A stretch of 64,000 bases of DNA from Sphingomonadales bacterium (GTDB taxonomy: Bacteria > Pseudomonadota > Alphaproteobacteria > Sphingomonadales > Sphingomonadaceae): positions 1-64,000 of the forward strand of contig JANXVZ010000024.1 of assembly GCA_025351405.1 (NCBI GenBank), written 5' to 3'. The notes beneath the pieces were generated by a model. That model had not been told where the DNA came from. It worked only from the letters and a program-made list of their open reading frames with translations, and ran no database searches. This document shows, in pieces, positions 24,823-35,364 of this stretch. The first letter of the stretch is position 1, and each line of letters opens with the position of its first letter. The translations under genes and the position numbers were made by a program.

Positions 24823-25983
24823 ATGGATTTCGACATCATTCTTGCCGGGGGAGGGCTTGCCAACGGGCTGATTGCGCTGCGGCTGGCGCAAACACGCCCG
24901 GGCCTGAAGCTGGCGATCGTCGAGGCCGGCGCCGTCGTTGGGGGCAATCATACCTGGTCGTCGTTTCGCGATGACCTGACCCTGGCGCAGCAATCCTGGA
25001 CCGCGCCGCTGTTTGCCCATCGCTGGGACCGCTATGAAGTACGCTTTCCGGCGCATACGCGCGATCTGGCGGCGGGGTACGGCAGCGCCACCTCCGATCT
25101 GCTGGCGGCCGAGGTTGCGCGGGTCGTGCCGGCGGAACGCATATTCACTGCCACCCCCATTGCGGCGTTGACGCCCACAAGCGTGACGCTCGCCGACCAG
25201 CGCGTGCTGACGGCGGGCGCTGTCATCGACGGCCGTGGCCAGGGACAGACCGCCGCGCTCGACCTGCGCTGGCAGAAGTTCCTTGGCCTCGAGGTCGAGC
25301 TTGCCGAGCCGCACGGCCTGACAGGCCCGATCATCATGGACGCGACGGTGCCGCAAACCGATGGCTATCGTTTTGTCTATACGCTGCCGTTCGGGGCGAC
25401 CCGTGTGCTGATCGAGGACACATATTTCAGCGATGGTGCCGACCTGGCGCCCGAGATGCTGCGCCGTGAACTTACCGAATATGCCGCCTCACAGGGCTGG
25501 ACGATCGTCGCCATCCACCGCGAGGAACGCGGTATCCTGCCACTGGCCCTTGGCGGCGATATCGAGGCTTTCTGGAATGAAGGCGTTCCCGGCGTGCCGC
25601 GGGTGGGCCTGGGCTCGGGGATGTTCCACCCGGTGACCGGCTACAGCTTCCCCGATGCCGTGCGCACTGCCGACCTCATCGCCGCGCTCCCCGATCTTGA
25701 CCCCGCGACGATCTATCGCGCGGTCCGCGACCATAGTGTTGGGGCATGGAAGTCGCGGCGCATGTACAGGATGCTAAACCGCATGTTGTTTCTCGCCGCC
25801 CACAACGAAGAGCGTCGCCACATCCTCGAACGTTTCTACCTTCACAATGATGCGCTTGTCGGACGCTTCTATGCGGCGCGAACCCGGACAGTCGACTGGT
25901 TGCGAATCCTCAGCGGCAAACCACCGATTCCGATCGGTCGTGCGCTGCGTACCCTGATAAGATACGAAATGGATCAAGAATGA
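24823..25983 (+). CDS. crtY: Lycopene beta-cyclase
   Basis: Membrane-associated FAD/NAD(P)H-dependent cyclase that converts lycopene to beta-carotene. The N-terminal dinucleotide-binding motif is A-G-G-G-L-A-N-G (8-15), followed by the CrtY-typical G-G-N-H-T-W-S. The conserved D-G-R-G, F-V-Y-T-L-P-F and G-M-F-H-P-V-T-G-Y-S-F-P segments are present. The 386-residue length is normal. It is the first gene of crtY-crtI-crtB and overlaps crtI by four bases. Confidence 0.95.
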   Translation: MDFDIILAGGGLANGLIALRLAQTRPGLKLAIVEAGAVVGGNHTWSSFRDDLTLAQQSWTAPLFAHRWDRYEVRFPAHTRDLAAGYGSATSDLLAAEVARVVPAERIFTATPIAALTPTSVTLADQRVLTAGAVIDGRGQGQTAALDLRWQKFLGLEVELAEPHGLTGPIIMDATVPQTDGYRFVYTLPFGATRVLIEDTYFSDGADLAPEMLRRELTEYAASQGWTIVAIHREERGILPLALGGDIEAFWNEGVPGVPRVGLGSGMFHPVTGYSFPDAVRTADLIAALPDLDPATIYRAVRDHSVGAWKSRRMYRMLNRMLFLAAHNEERRHILERFYLHNDALVGRFYAARTRTVDWLRILSGKPPIPIGRALRTLIRYEMDQE

Positions 25984-27476
25984 GCACGGCAGCAGTAATC
26001 GGCAGCGGCTTTGGTGGTCTGGCGCTCGCCATCCGCCTGCAATCGGCGGGCATCCAGACAACCCTCATCGAAGCGCGGGACAAGGCTGGCGGCCGTGCCT
26101 ATGTCTTCGAGGACGACGGCTTCAAGTTCGACGCCGGGCCGACGGTGATCACCGACCCCACCTGCCTCGAGCAACTGTGGGAATTGTCGGGCCGCAAGCT
26201 GAGCGACTATGTCGAACTGATGCCGGTGGCGCCGTTCTACCGGTTGATGTGGGAGGACGGCTATGTCTTTGATTATTCGAATGACGAAAAGCTGTTGAAC
26301 GACCAGATTGCAGCCAAGAACCCCAAGGACGTCGAAGGATATCGCAAATTCTTCGAATTCAGCGAGAATGTCTTTCGTGAAGGCTATGAAAAGCTGGGCC
26401 ATGAAGCATTTCTCGATTTCAAGTCGATGCTCAAGGCCGCACCGCAACTGATGAAATACGAAGCCTTCCGGTCGGTGCATTCGATGGTGGCGCGCTATAT
26501 CGAAGACGAGCAGTTGCGGCAGGCGTTCAGCTTCCATTCGCTGCTTGTCGGCGGCAACCCGTTCAAGACGTCATCGGTCTATGCCCTCATCCACGCGCTT
26601 GAAAAGAAGTGGGGCGTATGGTTTCCGCGCGGCGGCACCCATGCACTGGTGCGCGGCATGGTCAAGCTGTTCGAGGACCTGGGCGGGACTGTTCGCATCG
26701 GCTCGAAGGTCGAAACGATCACCGCCGACAGCGGCCGGGTGACGGGCGTGCGCACCGCCGATGGCTGGAGCGGGCGCTTCGACGCGGTCGCTTCCAACGG
26801 CGACGTCGTCCACACCTACAAGGATTTGCTCGGCAGCCACCCGCGCGGGCAGGCAATGGCAAAATCGATGTCGCGCCGCAGCTGGTCGCCATCGCTGTTC
26901 GTCATCTATTTCGGGTTGAAGGGCGAGCGTCCGGACGTCAAGCACCACACCATCCTGTTCGGCGAGCGCTACAAGGACCTGCTCGCCGACATCTACAAGG
27001 GTGGCGAACTGGCGGAAGATTTCTCGCTCTACCTGCACCATCCGACCGCCACCGACCCGGCAATGGCGCCGCCCGGGCACAGCGGTTTCTACGTGCTGTC
27101 GCCGGTGCCGCACCGCGGCAAGCTCGACGTCGATTGGGACAAGGTGGCACCGGCCTATGCCGAAAGCATACTCGACGCTCTCGAACGCAGGATCTTGCCC
27201 AACCTGCGCCGCGACCTGGTGACGATGCGGACCTTCACCCCCAAGGATTTCACCACCGAGCTGAACGCGCACCTTGGCAGCGCCTTCAGTCTCGAGCCGG
27301 TCCTGTGGCAATCGGCGTATTTCCGCACCCACAACCGCGATGACGTGCTGCGCAACCTGTATTTCGTCGGCGCCGGAACGCACCCGGGCGCGGGGATTCC
27401 GGGCGTTGTCGGCTCGGCGAAGGCAACCGCCAAGCTGATGGTCGCGGACTTGCTCGGTCAGAAGGTGGCGGCGTGA
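25980..27476 (+). CDS. crtI: Phytoene desaturase
   Basis: FAD-dependent enzyme that desaturates phytoene stepwise to lycopene at the membrane. N-terminal FAD site G-S-G-F-G-G-L-A-L-A (8-17). Near the C-terminus is the bacterial CrtI signature N-L-Y-F-V-G-A-G-T-H-P-G-A-G-I-P-G-V. The 498-residue length is normal. Overlap with crtY indicates coupled translation; a 34-base spacer containing a strong hairpin precedes crtB. Confidence 0.97.
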   Translation: MSTAAVIGSGFGGLALAIRLQSAGIQTTLIEARDKAGGRAYVFEDDGFKFDAGPTVITDPTCLEQLWELSGRKLSDYVELMPVAPFYRLMWEDGYVFDYSNDEKLLNDQIAAKNPKDVEGYRKFFEFSENVFREGYEKLGHEAFLDFKSMLKAAPQLMKYEAFRSVHSMVARYIEDEQLRQAFSFHSLLVGGNPFKTSSVYALIHALEKKWGVWFPRGGTHALVRGMVKLFEDLGGTVRIGSKVETITADSGRVTGVRTADGWSGRFDAVASNGDVVHTYKDLLGSHPRGQAMAKSMSRRSWSPSLFVIYFGLKGERPDVKHHTILFGERYKDLLADIYKGGELAEDFSLYLHHPTATDPAMAPPGHSGFYVLSPVPHRGKLDVDWDKVAPAYAESILDALERRILPNLRRDLVTMRTFTPKDFTTELNAHLGSAFSLEPVLWQSAYFRTHNRDDVLRNLYFVGAGTHPGAGIPGVVGSAKATAKLMVADLLGQKVAA

Positions 27477-27483
27477 GGCACCG

Positions 27484-27505
27484 GCCTCTCCCGTTCGGGA
27501 GGGGC
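27484..27505 (+). promoter_or_regulatory. Hairpin covering the crtB ribosome-binding site
   Basis: A 9-bp stem (27484-27492 pairing with 27497-27505, one G.U) closes a GTTC tetraloop in the crtI-crtB spacer. Its 3' arm, GGGAGGGG, is also the only good Shine-Dalgarno sequence for the crtB GTG at 27511. The folded form would hide the crtB start, while ribosomes finishing crtI could open it. Palindromes of this CTCTCCCG...CGGGAG type also occur as dispersed intergenic elements in many proteobacteria, so it may be an inserted repeat serving as an RBS. Confidence 0.6.
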
Positions 27506-27510
27506 TGTTC

Positions 27511-28443
27511 GTGACAGACGTTCTCGGCCATGCCCGCGCCGCGATCGCTCGTGGCTCCAAAAGCTTTGCCATGGCGTCGCAATTGTTCGATCCGGTTACC
27601 CGTGATCGCGCAATGCTGCTCTATGCCTGGTGTCGGCACACCGATGATGTCATCGACGGCCAGGTCTTGGGGGAAGGGCGCAACGACGATACGCGTCCGC
27701 CCGCCGAACGCCTCGCCGAAGTCGAACGATTGACCGAAATGGCGCTGGCCGGCCAGCCGACCGGCGACCCGGCCTATGAGGCGCTGGCCCGCGTGGTGCG
27801 TGAAACCGGCATGCCGGCGCGCTATCCGCGCGATCTCGTCCATGGCTTTCGCATCGACATGGAGGAACGACCGTTCCGGACCTTCGACGATACCTTGGCC
27901 TATTGCTACCATGTCGCCGGCTGCGTCGGGGTTATGATGGCAATCGTCATGGGGGTGTCGCCCGATGACAAGGCGACTCTCGACCGCGCCTGCGACCTCG
28001 GTATTGCCTTCCAGCTCAACAACATCGCGCGCGACGTGGTCGAGGATGCGATGATGCGCCGGCGCTACATCCCTGATGACTGGCTCGCCAGCGTCGGCCT
28101 GACGCCAGCGAATTTTGCCTTTCCGCCCAACCGCCGGCAGCTGGCGCGACTGGTCACGCGGCTTGTCGATGCCGCCGAAGGCTATGAATCGTCCGCACGC
28201 TTCGGCACTTCGGCGCTGTCGTGGCGCGCGGCCTGGGCGGTGCTGGCGGCGGCGCGCATCTATGGCGGCATCGGTCGCAAGGTTCGCGATGGCGGCGCCG
28301 AGGCGCTGGAAAGCCGGATGCGGACGACCAAGCCGGAAAAGCTCGCCGCGGTGGTGGCGGCGTTGACCGAAACGCTGGCACGCAAACGCCGATGGCCACT
28401 GCCGGGGCCGGCGCGATCCGGGCTATGGACGATGGCGGCGTAG
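27511..28443 (+). CDS. crtB: Phytoene synthase
   Basis: Condenses two geranylgeranyl diphosphates to phytoene, the first carotenoid step. The 310-residue product has both Asp-rich Mg-diphosphate motifs, D-D-V-I-D (45-49) and N-I-A-R-D-V-V-E-D (171-179), plus R-R-R-Y-I-P. The start is GTG at 27511, after a GGGAGGGG that sits in a hairpin. It converges with crtZ, with about 13 bases between stops. Confidence 0.96.
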   Translation: MTDVLGHARAAIARGSKSFAMASQLFDPVTRDRAMLLYAWCRHTDDVIDGQVLGEGRNDDTRPPAERLAEVERLTEMALAGQPTGDPAYEALARVVRETGMPARYPRDLVHGFRIDMEERPFRTFDDTLAYCYHVAGCVGVMMAIVMGVSPDDKATLDRACDLGIAFQLNNIARDVVEDAMMRRRYIPDDWLASVGLTPANFAFPPNRRQLARLVTRLVDAAEGYESSARFGTSALSWRAAWAVLAAARIYGGIGRKVRDGGAEALESRMRTTKPEKLAAVVAALTETLARKRRWPLPGPARSGLWTMAA

Positions 28444-28456
28444 CAACTGGGGCGCC

Positions 28457-29011
28457 CTAGCGCGCAAACTGCTCCGCATTTTCGATATCCATTTCACGGC
28501 GGATCTTTGCCGAGGACCGCAGCCGGCCCTTGCCGTTGGCCTCCAGCTGCGCCTTCAACACCCGGATCGGCGGCGCATAGAGGAAGCCATAGCTGACCGT
28601 GTCGTGCTTCGATTCCACCACATGGTGCAGCCGATGCGCCTGGACGATGCGCTTGAGGTAACGCTGCTGCGGGTTCCAGCCATGCTTGGCGCGGCGATGC
28701 ACCAGCACGTCGTGGAAGCCAAAATAGATTGCGCCATAGGCGGTGATGCCAGCGCCGATGGCGGTGATCAGCGGCAAATCCCAGCCGGTACCGATGACGA
28801 GCAGGATAATCGAGGGGACGGCACCCATGACGGCGAACCAGTCGTTCTTCTCGAACATTCCGGTCCGCGGCTCATGGTGCGAACGGTGCAGCGACCACAA
28901 AAAGCCATGCATCACCCATTTGTGGGATACGATGGCGACAATCTCCATGATGCCGACAACGAGCAGCGCGACGCCGACGCCGCCGACGAAACCGATGTGG
29001 GGGAGGGTCAT
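28457..29011 (-). CDS. crtZ: Beta-carotene hydroxylase
   Basis: Di-iron membrane hydroxylase that adds 3-hydroxyl groups to beta-ionone rings, giving cryptoxanthin and zeaxanthin. The histidine clusters are H30-x4-H35, H42-x2-H45-H46, later H-D-V-L-V-H and H-R-L-H-H. Hydrophobic helices lie near 8-28 and 58-90. The 184-residue length is in the normal range. It is on the opposite strand from crtYIB, so it has its own promoter, in the 142-base gap to the lipoprotein gene. Confidence 0.94.
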   Translation of the reverse strand: MTLPHIGFVGGVGVALLVVGIMEIVAIVSHKWVMHGFLWSLHRSHHEPRTGMFEKNDWFAVMGAVPSIILLVIGTGWDLPLITAIGAGITAYGAIYFGFHDVLVHRRAKHGWNPQQRYLKRIVQAHRLHHVVESKHDTVSYGFLYAPPIRVLKAQLEANGKGRLRSSAKIRREMDIENAEQFAR

Positions 29012-29153
29012 TGCGGGCGGGCTGCAGGCGTGCTCATCCGACGCTTATAGGCGGGGCGCGGCGGCTTTGCACCCCCATCCGATGCCGCACCCATGCTTGC
29101 CGCCAAGGCCCCGGACATGCAAAAATGCCCGGAATCCTGAGTGGGAAAACGCC

Positions 29154-29465
29154 ATGCTGCCTCGACGTGCTTGCCTGTTGTTCGCGCCATTTTTTATGCT
29201 GGTGGCCTGCGCCACCCCGGCGCAACGCATCGCCACCAAGCTTGGCGAATACGGCGTGCCGCCGCGGGAAGCCCGATGCATGGGCGAGCGCCTGCAAGAC
29301 CGCCTGAGCTATGCCCAGTTGCAGCGGCTGAACGATCTGGCGCGCATCAATGGTGACCGCATCGGCCGCATGAGCATCAATGACATCGCCCGCACCTTCA
29401 ACGCACCGCAGGATGCATCCCTTGCGGCGGAGATATTGCGCGCCGGGATCGGGTGCGCGTTCTAG
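29154..29465 (+). CDS. Small putative lipoprotein
   Basis: A 103-residue protein with a signal peptide ending in the lipobox L-V-A-C (Cys19), so it is probably acylated and anchored in the envelope. The mature part is short, helical and charged (L-Q-D-R-L-S-Y-A-Q-L-Q-R-L-N-D-L). I do not recognise the family. Its stop overlaps the stop of the convergent gene on the minus strand. A longer frame upstream runs antisense to crtZ and is not part of the protein. Confidence 0.7.
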   Translation: MLPRRACLLFAPFFMLVACATPAQRIATKLGEYGVPPREARCMGERLQDRLSYAQLQRLNDLARINGDRIGRMSINDIARTFNAPQDASLAAEILRAGIGCAF

Positions 29466-30094
29466 CGCGGCGCGCCAGTGTTCATCGCGGCAGCGCCGGC
29501 AACCGGCGGCACCTTGTAATCCTCGGCTACCGAGGCATCGACGATGTCGCCGGCTTTCAGTTTCGCGTTGTTGCCCCTGGCAAAAAGCCCCCACGGCGTC
29601 AGCGCGAGCGATGCCAGAATAACCTGGTCGGTGCCGCCATTTCCCGCACTGCGGATATCCCCCGTGATGGCAATGTGGCTGCCCTTGAAATCGAGATACA
29701 GCAACCGGGTCGTCAATTTTCCGGATGTGCCGAGGCCACCGTTTCCTTTCGCGAGGGTGACTTCGCCAAGGCCACGCAGCCCGGCAGGAACCACGACGCG
29801 ATCGCCAATGATGATTGGTTGATCGAGGATGACGACGAACGTATCGCCCGCCTTTGCCGTCTTTGTCGTGACCTCGTTCAGGATCATCAGTTTTAGGGGT
29901 GTTCCACGCGCGACCAGCAATGCAGCGCTGGCGGGTTCGGTCGGTCGGGCGGGGGACTCGACAACGACCATCGGCGAAGCTGCAACCGCACCGGCGGAAA
30001 TGTCCGGGGCCGCCGAAGCGGCCTGCGCCGCAGCGATTGCTCCCGACGCCAGAACCGTAAAAACGGCAAAATTCCGAAAGTGTGAACAAATCAT
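29462..30094 (-). CDS. Secreted beta-rich protein of unknown function
   Basis: A 210-residue protein with a signal peptide (about 1-28, ending A-Q-A-A-S-A). The mature domain has repeated strand patterns: G-T-P-L-K-L-M-I-L-N-E-V-T-T-K, G-D-T-F-V-V-I-L-D-Q-P, V-V-V-P-A-G-L-R-G-L-G-E-V. Together they suggest a small beta-barrel or sandwich seen in many periplasmic proteins. No catalytic motif is visible and I cannot name the family. ATG 30094 was chosen because it starts the signal peptide. It is divergent from another secreted protein gene. Confidence 0.7.
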   Translation of the reverse strand: MICSHFRNFAVFTVLASGAIAAAQAASAAPDISAGAVAASPMVVVESPARPTEPASAALLVARGTPLKLMILNEVTTKTAKAGDTFVVILDQPIIIGDRVVVPAGLRGLGEVTLAKGNGGLGTSGKLTTRLLYLDFKGSHIAITGDIRSAGNGGTDQVILASLALTPWGLFARGNNAKLKAGDIVDASVAEDYKVPPVAGAAAMNTGAPR

Positions 30095-30159
30095 GGAGGA
30101 AGTTTCACACTGTCTGAAGGCCCGTGCAATCTCGGGGTACAAAACGGGGGGAAGAAATA

Positions 30160-30573
30160 ATGCGGCACGCCAGCTTGAGCCTTTTGATGATCGCCATGAC
30201 GGGGCTGGCGGTGCCGGCACTGGCGAAGGCGCCGGAAAAGCCGTTCGTTGTCGTCAACGAGGCCGTGGGTGTGCCGGTTTTCCCCAATGACATCACCGAC
30301 CGGCCCTGTGACGTTGTCGGTGAAGTCAAGGCAGGTGTGCGCAAGGCGACAATCTTCAGCAATGAAGCGAGCCAGAAGAAAATCTACAACGAACTGTGGG
30401 AGCGCGCGGTCAAACTCGGCGCCGATGCCGTGATCAACGCCAAATACGGCGAGTCACACGTGACCGCCTTCAGTTGGGGCTCAACGACCGCGACTGGCAC
30501 GGCGGTCAAGTTCAAGGCGGTCGCAAACGCCGCGACCACGCCGGCGGCCGGAGAAGCAGCGCCGGCCAAATAA
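30160..30573 (+). CDS. Secreted YbjQ-like protein
   Basis: A 137-residue protein with a signal peptide (cut after about A-L-A-K-A) and a GGGGGGAAG ribosome-binding site. The mature core matches the YbjQ/heavy-metal-binding-type fold: G-E-V-K-A-G-V-R-K, a helical stretch with K-K-I-Y-N-E-L-W-E-R-A, then L-G-A-D-A-V-I-N-A-K-Y and hydrophobic strands. These proteins are often pentameric and poorly characterised. It precedes the convergent uvrB gene with a short gap. Confidence 0.72.
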   Translation: MRHASLSLLMIAMTGLAVPALAKAPEKPFVVVNEAVGVPVFPNDITDRPCDVVGEVKAGVRKATIFSNEASQKKIYNELWERAVKLGADAVINAKYGESHVTAFSWGSTTATGTAVKFKAVANAATTPAAGEAAPAK

Positions 30574-30598
30574 TCGCGCCGGCGCGGCGGCTGGCTGC

Positions 30599-32800
<2,202 letters not shown>

Positions 32801-32913
32801 GGGGACAATATGGGGCAAGGTCCGCTTTTGTTCCAGTGGGTCGATGCCACTGTGGCGATTTGGGATTGGCGCCGGTTCCGCCTAAAGCGGTGGCGCAAAC
32901 GATAGGATCGGCA

Positions 32914-33093
32914 ATGGGCGAGCATTTCGAGCGGCACAAGCAGGCATGGACCAGTGACGAGGTGCAGAAGCTCCACACCCTTGCCAAAAAGGGCATGCCA
33001 TTGCGAGCGATCGCCAAGGCTTTGACCCGCAGCGAGGAATCGACCAAGGCGCGGGCCAAGGCGGATGGCCTTGGCATAACCAAGCTGCGCTGA
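32914..33093 (+). CDS. Very small helix-turn-helix-like protein
   Basis: A 59-residue basic protein: M-G-E-H-F-E-R-H-K-Q-A-W-T-S-D-E-V, then K-L-H-T-L-A-K-K-G-M-P-L-R-A-I-A-K-A-L-T, then K-A-R-A-K-A-D-G-L. The W-T-x-x-E-x-x-K-L opening and the helix-turn-helix-like second part resemble SANT/Myb-type or GcrA-type small DNA-binding domains. No named family is certain. ATG 32914 was chosen because upstream residues are not of this type. It is divergent from uvrB. Confidence 0.65.
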   Translation: MGEHFERHKQAWTSDEVQKLHTLAKKGMPLRAIAKALTRSEESTKARAKADGLGITKLR

Positions 33094-33119
33094 CGTCGCC
33101 CTGCGTAGCTGGTGCAAGG

Positions 33120-33599
33120 TCAATCTATCGCGACAATCTCGACATCCTGACCGGCGAGCAACACCGTCTCGCCGACCAGCTTGCCCGTCATTGCCCGTGC
33201 CAGCGGCGATACCCAGGACACGCTGCCCGCGGCGGGTTCGGCTTCGTCGTCACCGACGATGCGATAGGTCTGGCGCCGGCCATCCTCGCGTTCGAAGGTG
33301 ATGGTACTACCAAAGCCGGCACTGCCGTCGGCCGGGCGGCCCTCCACCAGCTGGGCGCTTGCGCGGCGGGCCGACCAATAGCGCAATTCGCGGGTTGCTT
33401 GCGCCATGGCGCTGCGGTCGCTGCTGATGGCATCGCCGGATTGCGCCTCGGCATAGGCCGCGCGCGCGGCTGCCAGCATCGTTTCGATGGCGGCAAGCCC
33501 GGCCGGCGTCACCAGGTTGGCGTGCGGCGGGATCGGGCGGTCGGGCAGGTCGGCCGCCGCTGCTTCGGCATCCGATTCCTTGGTGAAGGCAACGCTCAT
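33120..33599 (-). CDS. GreA/GreB-family elongation factor
   Basis: A 159-residue protein: an N-terminal helical part of about 90 residues with V-T-P-x-G-L-A-A-I-E and R-E-L-R-Y-W-x-A-R-R, and a C-terminal FKBP-like domain with F-G-S-T-I-T-F-E-R-E-D-G, Y-R-I-V-G-D-D-E-A-E-P-A, S-V-S-W-V-S-P-L-A-R-A and G-K-L-V-G. It probably binds the RNA polymerase secondary channel and rescues backtracked complexes. The start resembles the GreB-like group in sphingomonads. It is convergent with the small HTH gene and divergent from the next gene. Confidence 0.85.
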   Translation of the reverse strand: MSVAFTKESDAEAAAADLPDRPIPPHANLVTPAGLAAIETMLAAARAAYAEAQSGDAISSDRSAMAQATRELRYWSARRASAQLVEGRPADGSAGFGSTITFEREDGRRQTYRIVGDDEAEPAAGSVSWVSPLARAMTGKLVGETVLLAGQDVEIVAID

Positions 33600-33746
33600 C
33601 GATCCGATATGGGCGGCCTTGCCGGCCGACGCAATGTCGCCGCGGGACGCGCGCCGCGCATTGCCGTGGACAGCATGGTAATCACTTCATAAGGAATATC
33701 CCGGCCTGCAGGTGCCGTTCCTTGTCGATTTGCATCGGAGAATGCG

Positions 33747-35174
33747 GTGGTTGCGCCTTTCGGCATCAGGGTGTTCGATACGGGTGCCGGGCTCTCGATC
33801 GACGCCAGCGAGGGCCTGTCGCGCTGGCCGATCCGCAACGCCGGCGGGGATCTGCTCGGCCACGCGCACGGCCTCTTGCTCACCGGATTCATCGGTGACG
33901 GCCTGTCGCTGGCCGATGGCATCATCACCGTCGCGGGCAGCATCACCGGCGCGACCGAGTTCGAGACCCGCGTCGTCGATGGCTTGCATGGCTTGCTGAT
34001 CGTCATCACCGAGCCGGGCGGCGCCTTTGGCAACAGGCTCTATCCCGATGCAGGTGGCTCGATCCCGATGGTGTTCAGTGCCGAACTGCGCCGCGCCGGC
34101 GGGTCTGCCGACCAGATATTGTCCGATGCCCAATATCAGGAGCACTTTCTCCCCGATCGCGTCGAACGGATGATCGTCAGGGAAGGCAGCGGCTGGATCA
34201 CCGGCACGCTGACCGCGCATCGCGGTGTCGAACGGCTGTTGCCCAACCATTATCTCGATCTGGATGATTTCAGCGCGCACCGTTTCTGGCCTCGCCGGGA
34301 CGAATTCCGGCTCGACATGCCGCTGGCGACGGCGGCGGGAATTGCCGCGCGCGATATCCGCGGCTTCGTTGTTGCCTGTGCGCGGCAGTTCGACACGGTG
34401 CTGACGCTGACCGCGGGCTTCGACAGCCGCATTATCGCCGCCGCCGCCGAACCGGTGCGCGACCGCATCGGCTTTGTGACCGTCGGCGAACCCGCCCAGG
34501 GCATCGACCAGGTGATGACGGCGCGGATGGCGCAGGGCCTTGGGCTGAAGCATCGCTTGATCCCGCTGATCCCCGCACCGCTGGCCGAACAACAGGCGTG
34601 GGATCGCCACGTCGGCCACGCCGTCCGCGAAAGCAACCGCGTCATGCACCCCTCGCTCCGCCAGATCGGCGAACAGGTCATGCTGACGGGAATGTATGGC
34701 GAAACCGGGCGCGCGCGGCTGTACCGGCAGGACCTGGCGACAATCAACGATGCGCCTGCAACCGCCGAATTCGTGCTGTCACGGCTGACATTGCCGCTAG
34801 ACGCGGAACAGGTCGAGAATGTCCGCGCCTGGCTGGCGCCGATCGCCTGGATGCCGCGGTCGGCGATTCTCGACCTCGCGTTCAACGAGCTCAAATTCGG
34901 CAGCTGGGCGATGGCGCAGGGGCCGATCCAGAAGGCCATCAAGCTGTCGTTGATGCCGTTTGCCCAACGCAGCGTGCAAAATGCCTTCATGTCGGTACCG
35001 CCGCTGGAAAAGGGCACCACGGCGTTGTTCCAGACCATCGGCGAGGCGTTGTGGCCAGCGATAATGGCGTTCCCCGTCAACCGATACGGGGACTATCGCG
35101 ATCGCTTCACCCGCGTTTCGAAATTGTTCAAACGCGAGAGCCTGGTGCGTTATTTGCGCGATCGTTTCGCCTGA
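33747..35174 (+). CDS. Asparagine-synthetase-like PP-loop protein, copy 1
   Basis: A 475-residue protein whose second half resembles the asparagine synthetase B ATP-pyrophosphatase domain: the PP-loop reads L-T-A-G-F-D-S-R with T222 first, against the usual S-G-G-x-D-S. It continues with I-D-Q-V-M-T-A and later Y-G-E-x-G-R-A-R. There is no N-terminal cysteine or glutaminase domain; the first ~200 residues are of unknown fold. GTG 33747 was chosen because a GGAG lies about seven bases upstream and the paralog has the matching GTG start. It may adenylate a carboxyl group to form an amide, perhaps on a glycan or peptide, but that is only fold-level inference. Confidence 0.78.
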   Translation: MVAPFGIRVFDTGAGLSIDASEGLSRWPIRNAGGDLLGHAHGLLLTGFIGDGLSLADGIITVAGSITGATEFETRVVDGLHGLLIVITEPGGAFGNRLYPDAGGSIPMVFSAELRRAGGSADQILSDAQYQEHFLPDRVERMIVREGSGWITGTLTAHRGVERLLPNHYLDLDDFSAHRFWPRRDEFRLDMPLATAAGIAARDIRGFVVACARQFDTVLTLTAGFDSRIIAAAAEPVRDRIGFVTVGEPAQGIDQVMTARMAQGLGLKHRLIPLIPAPLAEQQAWDRHVGHAVRESNRVMHPSLRQIGEQVMLTGMYGETGRARLYRQDLATINDAPATAEFVLSRLTLPLDAEQVENVRAWLAPIAWMPRSAILDLAFNELKFGSWAMAQGPIQKAIKLSLMPFAQRSVQNAFMSVPPLEKGTTALFQTIGEALWPAIMAFPVNRYGDYRDRFTRVSKLFKRESLVRYLRDRFA

Positions 35175-35364
35175 CGCACAATAATGGCTTTAACGCCGGC
35201 TTAGTATAAATCAAAAATACGTAAAGGATAGGTTTCCTATTGGCCCATCGCGGCAATTGCATTCGAGTATTTTACATCCAGTTCGATAGCATCTATCATT
35301 ATTGTGGTTGTTATTGAAATTTCAACGTTTGTAAAATGTTTGTGTAATTGTTTAGGATTGGTTA
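35175..35364. other. AT-rich spacer between the two asparagine-synthetase-like genes
   Basis: This 190-base spacer is far richer in A and T than everything around it. It contains runs such as TATAAATCAAAAATAC and TTGTAAAATGTTTGTGTAATTG. A 10-base inverted repeat, CACAATAATG (35177-35186) and CATTATTGTG (35297-35306), brackets most of it. It probably holds the promoter and a regulatory site for copy 2, giving it different expression from copy 1. Confidence 0.6.

Noticed and set aside
23275-25356. A 693-codon frame extending the P450 into crtY
   Set aside because: The extra 234 residues run antisense to crtY; P450 sequence starts naturally at 24654.
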